6,712 nucleotides of DNA from Burkholderiales bacterium (GTDB lineage Bacteria > Pseudomonadota > Gammaproteobacteria > Burkholderiales > Burkholderiaceae_D), in the NCBI GenBank assembly GCA_005800405.1, contig SYFN01000134.1, forward strand, positions 1-6,712, written 5' to 3'. Numbering within the stretch: position 1 is the stretch's first letter; every line of letters starts with the position of its first letter. Below the pieces are notes generated by a model. It saw nothing but the letters and a program-made list of their open reading frames with translations. It made no database searches and was not told where the DNA came from. Positions 1 through 6,049 of the stretch are shown piece after piece. The translations under genes were made by a program, and so were the position numbers.

Positions 1-60
1 ACGGCGCAGGCTGCCCTCAATCATCTTGATGCGTAGCGGCTCGATGTCTTTATCGGGCAT
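1..60 (-). CDS. N-terminal fragment of an unidentified gene, running off the left edge
   Basis: Reading leftward from an ATG at 60 to 58 gives 20 open codons to the window edge, beginning MPDKDIEPLRIK. The peptide is charged and soluble-looking, with no signal peptide. I do not recognise the family from so little sequence. The ATG is followed by ordinary codons and preceded by an AT-rich spacer typical of a divergent promoter, which favours a real start. No clear Shine-Dalgarno sequence is visible (the upstream bases read ACAACTTTCC), so the start is uncertain. It is divergent from the receptor-phosphatase at 131, and the two could share regulation. Confidence 0.45.
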   Translation of the reverse strand, partial: MPDKDIEPLRIKMIEGSLRR

Positions 61-130
61 GGAAAGTTGTTATTTTAAATATAAATAGCCTGTATGTTAC
101 CACGAATAATTCACAATAATTGCGATCCTG
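61..130. promoter_or_regulatory. AT-rich divergent intergenic region, probable promoters
   Basis: This 70-base spacer separates two divergently oriented starts and is far richer in A+T than the flanking coding DNA. A TATAAAT at 80-86 could serve as a -10 box for the rightward gene, placing transcription start near 92-95, almost on the ATG at 94. On the other strand, TATATT/TAAAAT-like hexamers lie 10 to 25 bases upstream of the leftward ATG. No convincing -35 box was found for either direction. The assignment rests on composition and position. Confidence 0.3.
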
Positions 131-2320
131 ATGCTCCCGATCGGCCTGCTCTTGTGGTACACAGCCGCCTGGTCTGTCTCGACCATCGTATTTCCTGACA
201 ACGCCCCTGTCATCACACCGATCAAGCCGGCCAGCCTCCAGGTTTTGGTCGAAAAAGAGGGGATGTCGACGATTGATGCGGTAATGAATGCCTCGGGCTC
301 ATTTGCAGCTACCAGCGAGGTTGGGCCCATACAATCCACGAAAACCTACTGGCTATCTTTCGAGCTGAAAAACGATGTGGCGCGTGATCGTGATTTCCGA
401 TTGACCAGTAAAACATTTGGGCTGATTGGGCTGCAGGTTTATCTCATTCATGAGAACGGGGATCGACTCGCCTATGAGAAAAATTTCGCGACCCTGCCAC
501 CAGTGAATGAATTCAGCCGCGTCTCACCCTTCATGGCGCATGACCCGCCAATCGAAAGTCAGTATCTCGTACTTCCTTTGCGCCGCAATGAAACTGCTTG
601 GGTTTATGCTCGTGTGCTGCCCGACCAGCGATTCTTGCCGCGGCAGTTTAATTTTCTCAGTATTGTCGATCACGCAAAATACCTGGAGCTGCGACGTTTT
701 GGTCTGTATGTTGAAGGAGCGCTGGCGGGCGCCTTGTTTGCCTTGGCTATTTTTGGTTGGTACTCGCATTTTCGGCATCGTGATCATACGAGCCTAATGT
801 ATGGCGTCTGGATTTTGTTTGCGCTGGGTAGTGTGCTGGTGTTGGGTGTTCATGATGGGCAGCGACTGGCTGAGTTTTTCATCGGGTTTGACAGTCTGGG
901 ATCGATGCCTAATGGCTTGTCGGTACGGAATGCGGTTCAGTATTGCGTTGCGGGTGGGCAGAGCATTACCTACATTTTGTTCGCACGATCATTTCTCGAC
1001 GTGCGAGAACGATTTCCGATTTTCTACAAAATCACGAATGTCTGGATTGCGTTTTATATCCTTCATCTGACGACCAATTTGGCTTTCCGGCATACGATCC
1101 CGCCGACCTGGCTGTGGAATCCCTTGCTGATATGGCTGGTTCTCAATCTGCTGGGTATCTACGTCTGCGCGTTTATTCGGCTGCGTGAGGGTATGACGAT
1201 TGCGCGGTTTTTCATGGTGGCGATGGTGCCCTACGTGCTGTTCCGGTCACTTTTCTTGTTGGGCGTGGCAGGCATTCAATCGCCGGTGGCTCTGCTGCCC
1301 GATATTGGCTTGTTCTTCCAATTCAAGGATGCCAATTCGATGCAGGGCTTTGGTGTGGTGTGTGAAGCTTTGATCATGGCACTGGCGGTGGTGGCTCGCT
1401 CTCGAGGGCTGCAAGATGAGCTCACCCTCAGCATTCAAGCCCAGCGCGAGCTGGTAGAAAATCAAAACAAGGTGCTGGAAGAAACCGTGGAAGCGCGCAC
1501 CAGGCAGTTGGAGGAACAACATCGCGAGCTCAATGACGCCCACCGGCTCATCGTCAGCTCGGTCGACTATGCCAGTCGGCTGCAGCGTAGCCAGCTGCCC
1601 AAGCCGCACAGAATCGAAGGGCGCTTTGCATCGGTTGGCATGATCTGGCTGCCGCGCGATACGATTGGTGGTGATTTGTGGTGGCTCTCTTCCGCGCAGC
1701 GCTCCGGGCCTTTCATGCTGGCGGTGGCCGATTGCACTGGACATGGTGTGCCGGGTGCGATGCTCTCGCTGTTGGTCAGTAATTCAATCGAGCGGATCCA
1801 CTCGGGTGATCCCGACAAATCTCCCGCAGAGGCGCTGATGATGCTCGATCATCTTGTACGAACCGGGTTGAATCAGGATGCCGACAGCAGCGAAAGTGAT
1901 GATGGCTGCGATGCGATGATCATGCGTATCGACCGCAATCAACAGGAGATTATTTTTTCCGGTGCCAAAATCGGTGCGTTCCAGCTGACCGCTGAGGGTA
2001 CGGTGATACGGCATCTACCCACCCGCGCCAGCCTCGGCTATTGCCAACCCCCCGATCCGGAAGATGAGCCCAATAATCAGACCATCAGTTACCATCCGGG
2101 CGATACCTTTGTGATTGTCACGGATGGCTTTACGGACCAGATCGGCGGTGATCTGAATTCACCGAGCTCATTCGGTTACCGCCGTATCGAGAAAGTGATG
2201 ACTGATTCAAAGAATCTTACAGCGAACCAGATTGCGGATGCTTTGAAGGAAGCCTACGAATCATGGCGCGGCGAACAAAAGCCGCGAGATGATCTGACGG
2301 TGATTGTATTTACGCTGTAG
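131..2320 (+). CDS. Membrane receptor-phosphatase: 7TM-DISM sensor with coiled coil and SpoIIE/PP2C domain
   Basis: Inner-membrane signalling protein of 729 residues as called. After an N-terminal hydrophobic helix (residues 1-20), residues about 35-180 form a periplasmic domain resembling 7TMR-DISMED2, with the typical TYWLSFELKN stretch. Seven hydrophobic segments span about 190-425, and a Q/E-rich coiled coil follows at about 425-475. Residues 477-729 are a PP2C-type serine/threonine phosphatase of the SpoIIE class. Visible metal-site motifs are IGGD (Asp515), DCTGHG (Asp534), TDGFTD (Asp665, Asp669) and RDDLT (Asp720/721), so the domain looks active. Family knowledge: such enzymes usually dephosphorylate STAS-type anti-anti-sigma or SiaC-like partners; the SxxYAxxLQ and PRDxIGGD context resembles SiaA. 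No partner gene is in the window. The ATG at 131 lacks a Shine-Dalgarno sequence and lies inside a hydrophobic run that continues upstream to a TAA at 107, so the true start is probably ATG 94 with a one-base indel. Confidence 0.9.
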   Translation: MLPIGLLLWYTAAWSVSTIVFPDNAPVITPIKPASLQVLVEKEGMSTIDAVMNASGSFAATSEVGPIQSTKTYWLSFELKNDVARDRDFRLTSKTFGLIGLQVYLIHENGDRLAYEKNFATLPPVNEFSRVSPFMAHDPPIESQYLVLPLRRNETAWVYARVLPDQRFLPRQFNFLSIVDHAKYLELRRFGLYVEGALAGALFALAIFGWYSHFRHRDHTSLMYGVWILFALGSVLVLGVHDGQRLAEFFIGFDSLGSMPNGLSVRNAVQYCVAGGQSITYILFARSFLDVRERFPIFYKITNVWIAFYILHLTTNLAFRHTIPPTWLWNPLLIWLVLNLLGIYVCAFIRLREGMTIARFFMVAMVPYVLFRSLFLLGVAGIQSPVALLPDIGLFFQFKDANSMQGFGVVCEALIMALAVVARSRGLQDELTLSIQAQRELVENQNKVLEETVEARTRQLEEQHRELNDAHRLIVSSVDYASRLQRSQLPKPHRIEGRFASVGMIWLPRDTIGGDLWWLSSAQRSGPFMLAVADCTGHGVPGAMLSLLVSNSIERIHSGDPDKSPAEALMMLDHLVRTGLNQDADSSESDDGCDAMIMRIDRNQQEIIFSGAKIGAFQLTAEGTVIRHLPTRASLGYCQPPDPEDEPNNQTISYHPGDTFVIVTDGFTDQIGGDLNSPSSFGYRRIEKVMTDSKNLTANQIADALKEAYESWRGEQKPRDDLTVIVFTL

Positions 2321-2338
2321 GTGAGGGTCCAGGCGCGT

Positions 2339-2396
2339 GGCCGTGTCGCTTGATAGTGAAGGAGTGACACGGCCGCAGAAAAACCAATCTTTCTGC
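2339..2396. terminator. Two adjacent hairpins between convergent genes, possible terminator
   Basis: GGCCGTGTC (2339-2347) pairs perfectly with GACACGGCC (2366-2374), a 9-bp GC-rich stem. Immediately after it, GCAGAAA (2375-2381) pairs with TTTCTGC (2390-2396), a 7-bp stem with an 8-base loop. The pair fills the gap between the rightward phosphatase gene (stop at 2320) and the leftward secreted-protein gene (stop at 2398), where a shared terminator is expected. Neither strand has a proper T tract directly after the strong stem, so this is not a textbook intrinsic terminator. Confidence 0.4.
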
Positions 2397-2397
2397 T

Positions 2398-2754
2398 TCA
2401 GAAGTTGTTGACATTGCCTTTCACGATAGTCCCGGTGCCTTGCACTTTATTATCTTTCACCCACTGCACCGAGGTACCTTTGATAGACGCGCGCCAGCAA
2501 TCTTTGGGCTGATCCTTGTAGATCCAGCACATGGTGTCGCCCTCGATGCGCCAAACTGCCTTGTAGTCTTTGCCTGAAACCGTCCCATCTTTTGCGTAAA
2601 ACTCCGTGTAACGACCGGACGCTTGCATAGAACCTTCCACCGTATTACCGGCGACGGCTTTTTTTATTTGTTCGCCCGTGGCGAGTGGCGGAAGATTGTC
2701 AGCCTGAGCGTAGCTGATGAACGTAAGGAAAAATGTGGCAAGGTAAAACCGCAT
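2398..2754 (-). CDS. Small secreted protein of unknown function, DUF995-like pattern
   Basis: 118 residues. The first 18 are a classic signal peptide (Arg2, hydrophobic core, AQA before Asp19), so the mature protein of about 100 residues should be periplasmic or secreted. The mature part carries GNTVEG, an F-Y-x-x-DGT motif, W-R-I-E-G-D-x-M-C-W, a second Cys-Trp ten residues later, and GTGTIVKGN near the end. This arrangement recalls a widespread group of small exported proteobacterial proteins of unknown role, including DUF995-type proteins; that is from memory, not a search. Cys76 and Cys86 could form a disulfide after export. The ATG follows directly from the signal peptide. The ribosome site is weak (GAGTG 5 bases upstream), but a consensus -10 box lies 26 bases upstream, so it probably has its own promoter. 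It is 80 bases downstream of the MORN gene on the same strand. Confidence 0.8.
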   Translation of the reverse strand: MRFYLATFFLTFISYAQADNLPPLATGEQIKKAVAGNTVEGSMQASGRYTEFYAKDGTVSGKDYKAVWRIEGDTMCWIYKDQPKDCWRASIKGTSVQWVKDNKVQGTGTIVKGNVNNF

Positions 2755-2780
2755 GATCGCACTCGCTTAAAAAAGTCGGA

Positions 2781-2786
2781 ATTATA
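2781..2786 (-). promoter_or_regulatory. Consensus -10 box upstream of the secreted-protein gene
   Basis: On the minus strand this is a perfect TATAAT, 26 bases before the ATG at 2754, in an AT-rich spacer. The -35 region at optimal spacing (CATCTT) is poor; a TTGCAT exists but only 13 bases upstream. The call rests on the perfect -10 hexamer and its placement. Confidence 0.4.
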
Positions 2787-2834
2787 GGATTAAAAAATAA
2801 TGCAAGATGAATTGAGCGCAGCCGCATTGGGAAG

Positions 2835-3713
2835 TTATCCGCTGACACTTGCTGCGTGCGCCACCAGCTTAAAGCGAGGCGTCAGCAACTCGTCGGGGCG
2901 CTCGCCGATGAAGCGATCTTCGTCCCAGTATCCTTCTTGCTGGCTGCCGTCGGCGTTGGTGAATATGCCATAGCCATGGAATTTACCTTCTTGCCAGTCG
3001 CCGACATAGGTCGCACCGTCCGACCAGGTATAGGTTCCCTGACCGCGGAAGAAATCATTGACCCAGCCGCCGGTGTATTTGTCGCCATCGACATAAATCT
3101 CGGTGCCCTGACCGTGGCGTTTGTTGTCTTTGTAATCGCCGACATACTGGTCACCGCAAGCCCAGGTAAAAGCGCCTTTGCCGTGCTTTTTCCCTTCTTT
3201 GAATTCGCCGACATATTTTTTGCCGCAAGCGGAAGTGAAGGTGCCGTTACCATTGGGTAGACCGTTCCTCAGTTCACCGTAATACATTGCGCCGTCGGGC
3301 CAGGTGTGAATACCCTGACCGAAGGGCTTTCCTTGCTTGAATTCGCCCACATACTTTTTACCGCTGGGGAAGATCTCTGCGCCATGCCCGTCAGGTATGC
3401 CGTTATCAAAGCCTCCGACGTAGCGTTTGCCATCGGTCGAGGTATAAACGCCTTTTCCGTGCCGCGTACCGTTCTTGTATTCGCCGATGTACTTATCGCC
3501 ATTCGCGAAAACATAGGTTCCGTGGCCGTGTCTTGTGCCTTCAAGGTATTCACCGATGTATTTTTCGCCATCGGTGTAAGTCATCATACCTTTACCGTGG
3601 TATTGGCCATGCTTGAATTCGCCCACATATTTTTCACCATCGGTTAAAAACAGGCGCAGCAAGCGCTCCATGAGATGGTGCAGTGGTTTGTTGTCGTCCG
3701 ATGAAGTGCTCAT
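2835..3713 (-). CDS. MORN-repeat protein (ten full repeats plus one degenerate)
   Basis: From the ATG at 3713 the protein has 292 residues. A short N-terminus with an amphipathic or hydrophobic stretch (HHLMERLLRLFL) leads into tandem 23-residue MORN repeats from residue 26 to about 255. Their pattern is G-x-K-Y-x-G-E-F/Y-K-x-G-x-x-H-G-x-G-T-Y-T-x-x-D. An eleventh, degenerate unit and a short tail follow. MORN repeats form elongated beta-hairpin sheets that act in protein binding or membrane association; bacterial members mostly have no known function. There is no signal peptide, so it is probably cytoplasmic, perhaps membrane-associated through the N-terminal helix. The frame stays open to a GTG at 3812, but the extra 33 residues are Arg/His-rich and unlike the rest, so I chose 3713. 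An ATG at 3731 is also possible and overlaps the stop of a 23-codon ORF as ATGA. No start has a strong ribosome site. Cys occurs at the same position in repeats 6 and 7. Confidence 0.88.
   Translation of the reverse strand: MSTSSDDNKPLHHLMERLLRLFLTDGEKYVGEFKHGQYHGKGMMTYTDGEKYIGEYLEGTRHGHGTYVFANGDKYIGEYKNGTRHGKGVYTSTDGKRYVGGFDNGIPDGHGAEIFPSGKKYVGEFKQGKPFGQGIHTWPDGAMYYGELRNGLPNGNGTFTSACGKKYVGEFKEGKKHGKGAFTWACGDQYVGDYKDNKRHGQGTEIYVDGDKYTGGWVNDFFRGQGTYTWSDGATYVGDWQEGKFHGYGIFTNADGSQQEGYWDEDRFIGERPDELLTPRFKLVAHAASVSG
2880..3638 (-). repeat. Eleven tandem 69-base units encoding MORN repeats
   Basis: The coding DNA repeats with a 69-base period, each unit beginning at the Gly codon of G-x-K-Y. Ten units (3638 down to 2949) are clear at the protein level and the eleventh (2948 to 2880) is degenerate. 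The units differ in codons, so this is an old protein-level repeat rather than a recent DNA expansion. The periodicity also explains the long antisense open frames here. Confidence 0.8.
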
Positions 3714-3795
3714 AACCTGCCCGTCCATCATGTTCTTGCGATACCCGTCCCGTGGACTATCCCGCTGCCGGTGTGGTATCCGGCTGCCCCGGTGT

Positions 3796-4050
3796 TCATG
3801 CGCTCCTGCCACTGATCTTTCTGCGACAACGCAGCGACAGCGTTCTCGCTGACGTGTGTTTGACGATCACACGGCGGACCAGCCCCGTTGTAGTTAAATT
3901 ACTATTTTCGTAATCCCGAACTGCGCAATTCGTCTCGCGAGACTTACCGCAACCGTCAGCGTATGAATTTACCAGAACATGAGCGTCAAAAGGCAATTCG
4001 GCTGCTGAAAACTGCCTGCCGAGTTTGTGGCACTGCATCATGGCGGTCAC
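3796..4050 (-). CDS. Doubtful small ORF, 84 codons, unknown
   Basis: A GTG at 4050 or ATG at 4041 opens a frame ending at 3796. An AGGGAG lies 10 bases before the ATG, a fair ribosome site. The first residues, MMQCHKLGRQ, loosely recall the start of the iron-trafficking protein YggX, but the rest lacks the GELGKRI and HQTMLINE motifs of that family and becomes Arg/Thr/Ser-rich, like non-coding translation. It overlaps the longest version of the MORN frame. It could be a decayed gene fragment or chance; I favour chance. Confidence 0.15.
   Translation of the reverse strand: MTAMMQCHKLGRQFSAAELPFDAHVLVNSYADGCGKSRETNCAVRDYENSNLTTTGLVRRVIVKHTSARTLSLRCRRKISGRSA
3932..3943. promoter_or_regulatory. 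12-bp perfect palindrome GTCTCGCGAGAC, possible operator
   Basis: A perfect 12-base inverted repeat without spacer lies in the otherwise empty stretch, about 220 bases upstream of the chosen MORN start. Its position outside genes makes a protein-binding site plausible, but no regulator is linked to it. A chance occurrence is possible. Confidence 0.2.
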
Positions 4051-4119
4051 TCTCCCTGATCACGGCTCAAGGAGGCCACGGTCGCGATCCTGGATTGCGT
4101 GAGCTGTGGATATCCCTTT

Positions 4120-5463
4120 CTATTGTTTAGGGCCAATATGGCCGCGAACCATGACCAGACCCAGTACGGTCACGATCATGGACCCACCCAGCAGGTTAAG
4201 GTAGGCAGAAGCGCCGCCCGCGGTAATCATGGCGGCACCGGCAAAGGAGCTCACAAACGCCCCGACACGACCAAAGGCCATCGCGGAGGCCGCACCGGTG
4301 GTGCGAATCAGGGTGGGGTACATATGGGCGCACAAGGCAAACAATGCGCATTGCAGTGCTGTCACAAACAACCCATGGAGGCCCAGGCCCCAAAGAAAGG
4401 TATTGGTATCCTGAGTGATGCTGACGATTTTGAGTCCGAATGCGGTGATCGCCGACATCGCGGCCCAACAGGTCATTGGCCACCGTGAACCGAAACGGTT
4501 GATGGCGAGGGCACACAATACGGCGCCGATGACGCCGCCAAAGTTGTACGCTGTGAGACCCATGCCCGCCAGTGCAGGAGGCAAGCCCTCGGTAGTCAAC
4601 ATGGTGGGCAGCCAGCTGAATGCGGTGTAGATCGATAGCTGTGTCATGAAAAAGCTGATCCAGAGCCACACGGTATCGGATGCCCGTCCGTGGCGGAAGA
4701 GGTCAGCGATACTGCCGCGCTTGGCGTTTTCGATCACGCCATCAGTGAATTCCTTGATGTGCGCGACCTCATGGGACATCCGCGTTAACAGTGAACGCAG
4801 TTCCTCCAAGCGCGACGACTGACGCGCAAGATACTTGGGTGATTCGCGCAGCATCAGTATCAAAAAAAACGCATAGGCAATTGGAAGAGCGCCGCCGATG
4901 AAGAAAAAAGTCCGCCATCCATGAATGGGCAAGATCTGGGCTGCAGCCAGACCAGCCAGCATCCCGCCGAGGGGATAGCAAACGATGGCGGTAGTTACAG
5001 CCATCGTGCGGTGACGAAACGGAATGAATTCAGCGGTTAGTGTCGTCGCTGCGGGTAGCGCAGCACCGATGCCCAGCCCGGCAAAGAAACGGATCATCGC
5101 GATCGTGGAGACATCCGGTGCAAAGCCGATCAGCATCGTCGAAGTTCCAAACAGGAGGACACTGGCCACCAGTACTGGTTTTCTTCCGAACTTGTCAGCG
5201 AGCACGCCAGCACTCAGGCTTCCGATAGCCATGCCCACCAAGCCACTGGCTACGGCAATCGAAAAAGTGGCGCGGGTAACGCCCCATTCTTTCATGATCA
5301 TGGGAATCGCATAACCGATCATCTGACCATCGAAACCATCTACCACAATGGCGAGGGCAGCGAAGAGATAGGCCAGCTTTTGGAGCGTAGAAAACCCGCC
5401 ATCGTCAATCGCCTTGCTCACATCAAATGTCGTTGATGAGTCGAGTGCCGCTGAATCAGTCAT
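4120..5463 (-). CDS. MFS aromatic-acid:H+ symporter (AAHS family)
   Basis: 447 residues with about 12 hydrophobic helices, the usual length for AAHS transporters such as PcaK, BenK and MhbT. It would import an aromatic carboxylate with protons across the inner membrane. Diagnostic features are the D-G-F-D motif in helix 1 (Asp42, Asp45), the loop 2-3 signature GVLADKFGRKP (residues 86-96), an ARFFAGLGIG-like helix 4 stretch, and RESPKYL (207-213) before the central cytoplasmic loop (about 215-262). The ATG at 5463 has a strong ribosome site, AGGGAG five bases upstream, fixing the start. It lies 264 bases downstream of the ferredoxin gene on the same strand and fits an uptake role for the oxygenase substrate, plausibly salicylate, anthranilate or a related acid. 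The long gap with inverted repeats suggests its own promoter. The substrate cannot be read from sequence. Confidence 0.92.
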   Translation of the reverse strand: MTDSAALDSSTTFDVSKAIDDGGFSTLQKLAYLFAALAIVVDGFDGQMIGYAIPMIMKEWGVTRATFSIAVASGLVGMAIGSLSAGVLADKFGRKPVLVASVLLFGTSTMLIGFAPDVSTIAMIRFFAGLGIGAALPAATTLTAEFIPFRHRTMAVTTAIVCYPLGGMLAGLAAAQILPIHGWRTFFFIGGALPIAYAFFLILMLRESPKYLARQSSRLEELRSLLTRMSHEVAHIKEFTDGVIENAKRGSIADLFRHGRASDTVWLWISFFMTQLSIYTAFSWLPTMLTTEGLPPALAGMGLTAYNFGGVIGAVLCALAINRFGSRWPMTCWAAMSAITAFGLKIVSITQDTNTFLWGLGLHGLFVTALQCALFALCAHMYPTLIRTTGAASAMAFGRVGAFVSSFAGAAMITAGGASAYLNLLGGSMIVTVLGLVMVRGHIGPKQ

Positions 5464-5477
5464 ATTGTCTCCCTGTG

Positions 5478-5493
5478 CCGGTCGGGTGACCGG
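5478..5493. promoter_or_regulatory. Inverted repeat in the transporter leader
   Basis: CCGGTC (5478-5483) and GACCGG (5488-5493) form a perfect 6-bp stem with a GGGT loop, just upstream of the transporter's Shine-Dalgarno sequence. In the transporter mRNA it would be a 5' leader hairpin that could influence translation. On the plus strand it is followed by TTTATCTTTTT, so it also looks like an intrinsic terminator for rightward antisense transcription. Either role, or an operator, is possible. Confidence 0.3.
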
Positions 5494-5543
5494 TTTATCT
5501 TTTTACGTATTTTTCGGGTGATTTGAAAAACAATTGCCCGATT

Positions 5544-5559
5544 GCTATTCATGAATGGC
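5544..5559. promoter_or_regulatory. Near-perfect 16-bp palindrome upstream of the transporter, candidate operator
   Basis: GCTATTCATGAATGGC contains a perfect 10-bp palindrome ATTCATGAAT (5547-5556), extended by two matched pairs after one mismatch on each side. It lies about 81 bases upstream of the transporter ATG, in the AT-rich part of the gap, where a regulator would be expected to act. Its size suits a MarR- or TetR-type dimer; no such regulator gene is in the window, so the assignment is inference. Confidence 0.3.
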
Positions 5560-5661
5560 TATCACTCAGGTTTCAGTCTAATGCACATCAAACAAAATAA
5601 TTGAAAATTTGAATATGTCGAAAAGTTAAGCGCTCTGAATTTAGGAGTGCCTCGTTTTAAA

Positions 5662-5707
5662 TCAGGTGGCGGCATGGGTGATCGCAGCAGCCCTGGGAAA
5701 CACCTGA
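5662..5707 (-). terminator. Weak candidate terminator after the ferredoxin gene
   Basis: TCAGGTG and CACCTGA (5662-5668 and 5701-5707) can pair over a 32-base loop, beginning about 20 bases past the ferredoxin stop. On the minus strand the structure is followed by TTTAAAA, a poor T tract. The large loop makes this a marginal call; the transcript may simply continue into the transporter. Confidence 0.15.
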
Positions 5708-5727
5708 GCGCCAAACCCTGTGCAGGC

Positions 5728-6039
5728 TTACATACCGACGAAGACCCGATCACCCTCAATCTTGGTAGGATAGGTTTTGACGTCTTCTGTCAGCGGTGCG
5801 CACATAGCCTTGCCATTACGAATATCGAATTTTCCCTGATGGAGCGGGCACTCAATCTCATGGCCCTCAAGGAATCCATCGCACAGCCTTGTATTGCCAT
5901 GAGTACAGAGATTGTCAGTCGCAAAAATTTCATCCTCGATCCGATACAGCGCAATACTTTTACCGCCGATATCAATTCCTATGACATCGTTTTCGGGAAT
6001 ATTCTCGGCGGTACTTGCATTAATCCATTGCTCGCTCAT
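5728..6039 (-). CDS. Rieske [2Fe-2S] ferredoxin of an aromatic ring-hydroxylating oxygenase (NagAb/NdoA type)
   Basis: 103 residues, soluble, the standard length for these ferredoxins. It shuttles electrons from a flavin reductase to the terminal oxygenase. The Rieske cluster ligands are intact: Cys45-x-His47 in NLCTHGNTR and Cys64-x-x-His67 in ECPLHQGKFD, at the same positions I recall for NdoA. The surrounding text (ATDNLCTHG, DGFLEG, CPLHQG, KTYPTKIE) closely follows the naphthalene dioxygenase / salicylate 5-hydroxylase ferredoxins. The ATG at 6039 has AAGG six bases upstream. It starts only 10 bases after the small-subunit stop, so the two are surely cotranscribed. Small subunit then ferredoxin is the order seen in both nagG-nagH-nagAb and andAc-andAd-andAb clusters. 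No reductase follows; a 264-base gap and then a transporter do. Confidence 0.93.
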   Translation of the reverse strand: MSEQWINASTAENIPENDVIGIDIGGKSIALYRIEDEIFATDNLCTHGNTRLCDGFLEGHEIECPLHQGKFDIRNGKAMCAPLTEDVKTYPTKIEGDRVFVGM

Positions 6040-6049
6040 TTTTTACCTT

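Larger units (their letters stand above)
3714..4119. other. Gene-poor intergenic stretch between the MORN gene and the transporter
   Basis: About 406 bases lie between the stop of the transporter and the chosen MORN start, both genes on the minus strand. No frame gives a convincing protein. The best minus candidate is at 3796-4050. A 55-codon plus frame (ATG 3963 to stop 4130) and a start-less plus frame near 3716-3910 are also open. The region contains the perfect palindrome at 3932-3943 and a 6-bp hairpin CGTGTG/CACACG at 3853-3858 and 3868-3873. It may hold the MORN promoter or a decayed gene. I see no clear -35/-10 pair. Confidence 0.5.

Noticed and set aside
2880..3638. Regular repeats that might suggest a CRISPR array
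   Set aside because: The 69-base units are codon-level MORN repeats in one continuous reading frame, with no constant repeat and unique spacers.
2856..3647. Long plus-strand open frames (2856-3260 and 3306-3647) opposite the MORN gene
   Set aside because: They mirror the 69-base periodicity of the MORN repeats; their Phe/Ala/Val-rich translations match no protein pattern and lack ribosome sites.
3728..3799. 23-codon minus-strand leader ORF before the MORN gene
   Set aside because: AGGAG lies only three bases from the ATG and the peptide is unremarkable; the ATGA overlap with the MORN frame is noted but insufficient to call a gene.
3796..4050. YggX-like iron-trafficking protein
   Set aside because: Only the first ten residues are reminiscent; the conserved GELGKRI and HQTMLINE regions are absent in every frame downstream.
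3963..4130. 55-codon plus-strand ORF (starting MNLPEHERQK)
   Set aside because: No ribosome site, competes with the minus-strand ORF over the same bases, runs into the transporter's 3' end and matches nothing recognisable.
4099..4488. 129-codon plus-strand ORF over the transporter 3' end
   Set aside because: Gly/His/Gln-rich shadow of the transporter gene; the minus frame has clear membrane helices and family motifs.
5562..5759. 65-codon minus-strand ORF in the gap before the transporter
   Set aside because: Overlaps the end of the ferredoxin gene out of frame, lacks a ribosome site, and its composition is that of random translation.
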